NCBI GenBank assembly: GCA_041391925.1
Contig: JAWKNA010000009.1
Location: forward strand, 62,001 to 126,000
DNA length: 64,000 bases
Reading direction: 5' to 3'
Origin: JBPOFM01 sp041391925
Lineage (GTDB): Bacteria; Bacteroidota; Bacteroidia; Flavobacteriales; Flavobacteriaceae
Part shown: in pieces, positions 59,815 through 64,000 of the stretch
How positions within the stretch are numbered: the stretch's first letter is position 1
How the letters are laid out: every line of letters starts with the position of its first letter
Notes under the pieces: generated by a model
What the model was told of the DNA's origin: nothing
Database searches by the model: none
What the model saw: the letters and a program-made list of their open reading frames with translations, nothing else
Translations under genes and position numbers: made by a program

Positions 59815-60240
59815 TTGAAATATTATCTTTCTATATTTATAATTATTCTTACCAGCTGTTCAAAAAAAAGCAATTTGGAAGGGAATTTTTCGACCTGTTA
59901 TGAAAATTTATATGTGGAATTATATATAAAAAATGATTCAATGAAAATGGCAACCAGTTCAAATTATATTTCAGATTGGAGAAAATTCGAATTTAAAAAC
60001 GATACACTCTATCATCTTACATTCGGAGAATGGAAAGATTCGACTAAAGCTGTCTATAAACGACTTAACAGATATGAATTCTCATTATATTATCCAAAAG
60101 AAAATATTACGCATATATTTTATGAATTAGAACAAGAAGTTGACCTAAATAATGAAACAAAATTAATTGAAGATGTACAATGGCGATATGATTTATCTAC
60201 TTGTTATTCAACAACTGGAGTAAAAAATTATCCCAAGTAG
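59815..60240 (+). CDS. Small lipoprotein (cassette 8)
   Basis: A 141-residue protein, TTG start, with a lipobox (IFIIILTSCSKKS, Cys at residue 15). The mature part is beta-rich (FKNDTLYHLTFGEWKDSTKA, RYEFSLYYPKENITHIFYEL). No family recognised. It ends 12 bases before the left core GATGGCTAAC. Confidence 0.65.
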   Translation: MKYYLSIFIIILTSCSKKSNLEGNFSTCYENLYVELYIKNDSMKMATSSNYISDWRKFEFKNDTLYHLTFGEWKDSTKAVYKRLNRYEFSLYYPKENITHIFYELEQEVDLNNETKLIEDVQWRYDLSTCYSTTGVKNYPK

Positions 60241-60252
60241 TATAGAAAAAAC

Positions 60253-60316
60253 GATGGCTAACAATGCATAACCGCAATTACGGCAGATACGAGCTTGCGA
60301 GATTCAGCGAAGCTAA
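60253..60316 (+). repeat. attC-like half-site closing the array
   Basis: Left core GATGGCTAAC (60253-60262) followed by the 55-base block shared with 50148-50202. No right arm or GTT core was found before the VOC gene, so the array seems truncated or ends here. Confidence 0.65.
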
Positions 60317-60459
60317 GCCGCTGGCGGTCACTGGAGCAACCCACACCAAATGAAAAATTAAAATGACGTCATGGCCCATGTCTACGGCCACTTTTAGGCA
60401 TCCAAACACAATTCGGAATGTGGTAAATTTGTTCCAATAAAATAAAACCAGCAAACACT

Positions 60460-60882
60460 ATGTTACAATGTACACCATTTCTTTTATTTGACGGTAACTG
60501 CGCCGAGGCCATGACTTTTTATCACAACGGTCTTGGCGGTCAATTAAAGTTGACCAAACTTGGTGACACTCCAATGAAACATCAATTGCCACCAGAAAAA
60601 CACAACAGAATCATCAATGCACATCTTAAGAGCAGTGCCATTGAAATTTCGGCCACTGATTGGATGGCTTCCCCAGAGTTTGACCCAATACAAGGCAACA
60701 CATTTGCCCTGTTTATTACGGGAGACGATTACAATAAGATGAAAACGATTTTTGACAAACTAAAAGATGGAACTAACAACACCAGGTTGCAGGAGTTACA
60801 CGATATGCCAATGGGAATATATGGGCAGTTCTATGACAAGTATGGCATTCAATGGATTTTCCTTTGCCGAAAAAACGAATAG
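60460..60882 (+). CDS. VOC superfamily PhnB-like protein
   Basis: A 140-residue PhnB-type vicinal oxygen chelate protein: CTPFLLFDGNCAEAMTFYHN at the start, GLGGQLKLTKLGDTPM, and the final MGIYGQFYDKYGIQWIFLC. Often annotated as 3-demethylubiquinone methyltransferase-like, but without SAM motifs. Not enclosed by cassette cores. It may mark the edge of the accessory island. Confidence 0.87.
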   Translation: MLQCTPFLLFDGNCAEAMTFYHNGLGGQLKLTKLGDTPMKHQLPPEKHNRIINAHLKSSAIEISATDWMASPEFDPIQGNTFALFITGDDYNKMKTIFDKLKDGTNNTRLQELHDMPMGIYGQFYDKYGIQWIFLCRKNE

Positions 60883-61033
60883 TTCTAAGTACAACCACCC
60901 GATGCTGCGAATTTGAAATCCATCCTTAAAAATCCCATTGCCGCCTTTTTGAAACTTTTAAGGCGAGTAACTGCGAAGCAAATGAGTTCCAATAATAAAA
61001 TAAAAATGGACGAATAAAAAAGTTAATAATAAC

Positions 61034-61714
61034 CGAACACCCTTCCGCACACTCCAAACACGCTTCCTCACACTCCGAACACGCTTCCTCACACTCCGAA
61101 CACCCTTCCTCACACTCCGAACACCCTTCCTCACACTCCGAACACGCTTCCTCACACTCCAAACACGCTTCCTCACACTCCAAACACGCTTCCTCACACT
61201 CCGAACACGCTTCCTCACACTCCGAACACGCTTCCTCACACTCCAAACACGCTTCCTCACACTCCAAACACGCTTCCTCACACTCCGAACACGCTTCCTC
61301 ACACTCCAAACACGCTTCCTGTCGCTCCGAACACCCTTCCTGTCACTGCGAACACCCTTCCTGTCACTCCAAACACGCTTCCTGTCACTCCAAACACGCT
61401 TCCTGTCACTCCGAACACGCTTCCTGTCACTCCGAACACCCTTCCTGTCACTCCAAACACGCTTCCTGTCACTCCGAACACGCTTCCTGTCACTCCAAAC
61501 ACGCTTCCTGTCACTCCGAACACGCTTCCTGTCACTCCAAACACGCTTCCTGTCACTCCAAACACGCTTCCTGTCACTCCGAACACGCTTCCTGTCGCTC
61601 CGAACACGCTTCCTGTCACTCCAAACTCGCTTCCTGTCACTCCGAACACCCTTCCTGTCACTCCGAACACCCTTCCTGTCACTCCGAACACGCTTCCTGT
61701 CACTCCGAACACCC
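61034..61714. repeat. 21-bp minisatellite, 32 full copies plus a partial
   Basis: Perfectly phased 21-base units (type CGAACACGCTTCCTSWCACTC) from 61034 to 61705 plus 9 bases. The first 13 or so units read CCTCACACTC, the rest CCTGTCACTC, with interspersed G/A, G/C and few other changes. Because 21 is a multiple of 3, several reading frames stay open: on the minus strand VRSDRKR, GVTGSVF and ECEEACS repeats. Changes alter the amino acid in each frame, so I do not call a gene. It fills the 60883-61769 gap; nothing else is seen there. Confidence 0.95.
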
Positions 61715-61769
61715 CCAAAAAAGAGCATAAAAAACTCTCAGGGTTTCAATAAACCTTACAGCGTAACGA

Positions 61770-62444
61770 CTAAAGTGTAGAGCTTACCGCAAACACCTCT
61801 TTAATCTTCTCAAAAGCAATGTCTTTAAAATCGTTCACCACCACATCCGCAAGCGAATAATCTTGGTCATGGGAGTGCAGGCTATCAAAGCCCACACAAA
61901 AAATACCTGCAGCCTTTGCCGCTTTTATCCCATTGGTAGAGTCCTCAATCACCATACATTCCTCAGGTTTGCAATGTGCCGCATGTGCCGCCAGTTCAAA
62001 GATTTCTGGGTTCGGTTTAGAGGCCTTCAGCTCGGCACCGCTCAACTTGGCAACAAAATAATGATTAAGGTCAAAGCGTTCAAAAATAGCGTTGATGTTC
62101 TGCAACGACGCAGAAGAGGCAAGCACCAACCGCAGCCCATGCTGATGGTAGTCCTGTATCAGTTCCAGAACACCATCCATGAGACCAAGCGAGGTATCGG
62201 TATCAAAAAGATGTTTAAAATGATCACGTTTGATGTCCACAAGCGTTTCTGGACCCACGCTCAGTTTAAAACGTTGACACAGTTGTTTACAGATACTCAA
62301 GGTAGTTTGCCCCGTAAAAGAGGCGTAGAGTTTGTCGGACACTTGGATGTTCACATCATCAAACATTCGGTAATAGGCTTTGTAATGAAGGGGCTCCGTG
62401 TCCACAATAACCCCATCCATATCAAATAGTACAGATTTAAGCAT
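61770..62444 (-). CDS. HAD-superfamily phosphatase (beta-phosphoglucomutase-like)
   Basis: A 224-residue HAD subfamily IA enzyme. Motif I SVLFDMDGVIVDTEPLHYKA has the nucleophile and acid/base Asp, the helical cap follows, motif II is LVLASSAS, motif III lies in LKASKPNPEIFELAA and motif IV is MVIEDSTNGIKAA. Substrates are usually small phosphosugars; beta-phosphoglucomutase or 2-deoxyglucose-6-phosphatase activity is possible. It stands alone between the minisatellite and the MATE gene. Confidence 0.92.
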   Translation of the reverse strand: MLKSVLFDMDGVIVDTEPLHYKAYYRMFDDVNIQVSDKLYASFTGQTTLSICKQLCQRFKLSVGPETLVDIKRDHFKHLFDTDTSLGLMDGVLELIQDYHQHGLRLVLASSASLQNINAIFERFDLNHYFVAKLSGAELKASKPNPEIFELAAHAAHCKPEECMVIEDSTNGIKAAKAAGIFCVGFDSLHSHDQDYSLADVVVNDFKDIAFEKIKEVFAVSSTL

Positions 62445-62511
62445 TTGGTTAGTAATTAATTAATAGCACAAAAGAATAGTTACGAATATATAAGAAATGA
62501 TTTACAAAACA

Positions 62512-62519
62512 TAATTTTG
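62512..62519 (+). promoter_or_regulatory. -7 promoter element upstream of the MATE gene
   Basis: TAATTTTG, an exact TAnnTTTG, 150 bases before the MATE ATG. That would give a long leader; no riboswitch-like fold is recognised in 62520-62669. Confidence 0.35.
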
Positions 62520-62669
62520 GGTTTTGAACTTTAAGATATTTTTTCAGATATTTGCCTTGCCTATGATTGTATAGATATCTTCCGAAAGGTCGAATGACTG
62601 TTCGACAGCAGAATGTTGGTCACTAAATGTGGTCTACATTTTCTTTATGTTAACCTAAACCAAAATATC

Positions 62670-64000
62670 ATGCAATCAAATAAAATTTCCATAAAACAAT
62701 ACTTTCAATTTCTTAAGGAAGCCATCAGGGGCAAGGAGCAAGACTTCACGGCCATCAGCATCCGCCGTGCCATTTTCATGCTCGCCATCCCCATGATTCT
62801 TGAAATGCTTATGGAGTCCACCTTCGCCTTGGTGGACATCTTGTTCGTATCCAAAGTCAGTGTCAACGCAGTTGCCACCATTGGTCTCACAGAGTCCGTG
62901 GTGGTGTTGGTCTATGCCGTTGCCATTGGTTTGAGTATGGCTGCTACCGCTGTCGTTGCAAGACGGGTGGGAGAGAAGGATTTGAATGGAGCCTCACAGG
63001 TTGCCGTCCAGGTGATTCTTATCGGTGTCCTTGTGGCATTGGTGGTGAGTATCATTGGGGTCATCTTTGCCAAGGACATCCTCGCTCTTATGGGTGCCGA
63101 AAAGGATTTAATCAACGAAGGGTACGGATATACCCAGTGGATTTTCGGTGGCAGCGTGACCATCATGTTGTTGTTTCTCATCAATGCAGTATTTCGTGGT
63201 GCAGGCAACGCCTCAGTCGCCATGTGGACGCTCGTTCTTTCTAACGGACTCAATATGATTCTGGACCCAATGTTTATTTTCGGTTTCGGCCCTATTCCTG
63301 CATTTGGAGTCCAAGGAGCCGCCATCGCCACAACCATAGGAAGAGGTACAGCAGTGTTATTTCAACTGGGCATCCTCTTTTATGGCTACAGCAGAATTAA
63401 AATACGGATGAAGGACTTGGTACTGCGAACCGCTGTAATGCTCAATTTAATCAAAGTCTCATTAGGAGGCATCGGACAGTTTTTGATAGGTACGTCCAGT
63501 TGGCTCTTCTTGATGCGTATCATGAGTGAATTTGGAAGCGAAGTCTTGGCGGGCTATACCATTGCCATACGTGTGATGATGTTCACTTTGATGCCAGCTT
63601 GGGGCATGAGCAATGCCGCCGCTACTTTGGTAGGGCAGAACCTCGGTGCCAAACATCCTGACCGCGCAGAGAAATCAGTCTACATCACCGGAAAATACAA
63701 CGCCATCTTTATGGGATTGGTATCCATCATATATTTAGTATTGGCACCGCAAATCATTACATGGTTCAACGCCACGCCAGAGGTGGTCAAATATGGAAGT
63801 TTATGTCTTCGTGTCTTGGCATCTGGATACATTTTCTATGGTTATGGCATGGTCATCATCCAATCATTCAATGGTGCTGGTGATACCAAGACGCCCACAT
63901 ACCTCAATTTGATTAGTTTTTGGTTGTTCCAACTACCATTTGCATATGTAATGGCCGTCACTTTGGAGGTTGGTCCAACAGGTGTGTTTTGGGCCATTAC
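62670..64000 (+). CDS. MATE family multidrug efflux transporter (3' end outside window)
   Basis: Open from ATG 62670 to the window end, 443 residues visible without a stop. The N-terminus has a short soluble segment, then IRRAIFMLAIPMILEMLMES and repeated six-helix MATE architecture (GLSMAATAVVARRVGEKDLN, NAVFRGAGNASVAMW, NMILDPMFIFGFGPIPAFGV, GAAIATTIGR; second half WGMSNAAATLVGQNLGAKHP and FNGAGDTKTPTYLN). It should export cationic or other drugs using Na+ or H+. G+C content of its codons is higher than in the accessory island. Confidence 0.94.
   Translation, partial: MQSNKISIKQYFQFLKEAIRGKEQDFTAISIRRAIFMLAIPMILEMLMESTFALVDILFVSKVSVNAVATIGLTESVVVLVYAVAIGLSMAATAVVARRVGEKDLNGASQVAVQVILIGVLVALVVSIIGVIFAKDILALMGAEKDLINEGYGYTQWIFGGSVTIMLLFLINAVFRGAGNASVAMWTLVLSNGLNMILDPMFIFGFGPIPAFGVQGAAIATTIGRGTAVLFQLGILFYGYSRIKIRMKDLVLRTAVMLNLIKVSLGGIGQFLIGTSSWLFLMRIMSEFGSEVLAGYTIAIRVMMFTLMPAWGMSNAAATLVGQNLGAKHPDRAEKSVYITGKYNAIFMGLVSIIYLVLAPQIITWFNATPEVVKYGSLCLRVLASGYIFYGYGMVIIQSFNGAGDTKTPTYLNLISFWLFQLPFAYVMAVTLEVGPTGVFWAI

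Larger units (their letters stand above)
49274..60262 (+). mobile_element. Integron-like gene-cassette array (no integrase in window)
   Basis: Successive units start with GTT plus variable bases and end with the exact reverse complement finishing in AAC. The pairs are 49274-49282/50140-50148 (9 bases), 50423-50432/51398-51407 (10), 51526-51535/52945-52954 (10), 53072-53080/56019-56027 (9), 56146-56155/56748-56757 (10), 58231-58240/58922-58931 (10), 59050-59056/59626-59630 (partial, 5) and 59752-59761/60253-60262 (10). All cassette genes lie on the + strand. Between units are long imperfect palindromes with a conserved inner hairpin. This is the arrangement expected of integron cassettes, where the cassette's first bases come from its own attC. 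Cores do not obey GTTRRRY, so the recombinase may be a divergent one. Confidence 0.8.

Noticed and set aside
49274..60262. Classical integron attC sites
   Set aside because: Geometry agrees but the cores do not fit GTTRRRY, and sites 3-8 are longer with a fixed inner hairpin, so I call them attC-like only.
41650..60900. Integron integrase gene in the window
   Set aside because: No tyrosine-recombinase ORF (no R..HxxR..Y block) is seen on either strand; only the IS110 DEDD transposase is present.
61034..61714. CRISPR array
   Set aside because: Units are head-to-tail with no spacers and no cas genes nearby.
60926..61728. Three long minus-strand ORFs over the 21-bp repeat (Arg-, Gly/Val- and Cys/Glu-rich heptad repeats)
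   Set aside because: All come from a 21-base unit lacking stops in several frames at once; variable positions change residues in each frame and no non-repetitive domain is present.
1..64000. tRNA or rRNA genes
   Set aside because: No cloverleaf-like or rRNA-like segments were recognised in any gap; short gaps and known hairpins account for the non-coding DNA.

Overview
This window reads as chromosomal DNA of a Flavobacteriaceae-type member of the Bacteroidota. The evidence is low GC, frequent TTG starts without obvious Shine-Dalgarno sequences, several exact TAnnTTTG (-7) promoter elements, a type IX secretion sorting domain on an FG-GAP protein, and family-typical genes (DUF4290, DUF493, a fused CcsB-CcsA, a geranylgeranylglycerol-phosphate-type UbiA transferase, DUF2911, GLPGLI-free housekeeping neighbourhoods). 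I cannot name the genus.

Layout. 1-7.9 kb is housekeeping: aminotransferase IV, YqgE, HU, Fmt, RecQ, a small P-loop ATPase, DUF493, DUF4290 and a MurA with Asp in place of the usual catalytic Cys. 8-11.3 kb holds a methyltransferase, a SnoaL-like protein and an exported FG-GAP/UnbV protein. 11.4-21.4 kb is one long minus-strand photoreactivation/light-stress operon. In transcription order it runs TetR regulator, ABC1/UbiB kinase, SDR-DUF2867, a 48-aa DUF2256 zinc-ribbon protein, cryptochrome DASH, Fe-S photolyase, a hypothetical, TIGR03643, SDR, TspO, SRPBCC and a class I photolyase. 21.6-34 kb contains DUF2911, a sugar-type module (PIG-L deacetylase, 36-aa membrane peptide, SSS symporter, Gfo/Idh/MocA oxidoreductase), an APC permease with a short MscS channel, and a lipoprotein/Maf/UbiA/KdsC/DUF2520 cluster. 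34-41.6 kb holds truncated haemoglobin, CcsBA, a lipoprotein, PAP2 phosphatase, a GT2 glycosyltransferase and a small membrane protein.

41.7-60.9 kb is an accessory island in which nearly every gene points the same way (+), and most genes are small, unrelated and separated by long imperfect palindromes. Reading the junctions shows integron-cassette geometry. Each cassette begins with GTT plus 6-7 variable bases and ends with the exact reverse complement ending in AAC. Six cassettes have perfect 9-10-base self-complementary ends, one has a full 10-base match near the end of the array, and others are partial. The sites between them fold as long stems with a conserved inner hairpin and a 3-versus-5-to-8-nt asymmetric spacer, like attC sites. 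The cores do not fit the canonical GTTRRRY, and no integrase is in the window. An IS110-family element sits inside one of these sites, and its 5' non-coding end carries an 11-base match to the attC-like target arm, as expected of a bridge-RNA guide. I consider this integron-like array and its IS110 parasite the most interesting content.

61.0-61.7 kb is a 32-copy, 21-bp minisatellite, open in several frames but probably non-coding. The window ends with a HAD phosphatase (minus) and a MATE efflux gene cut by the window edge.
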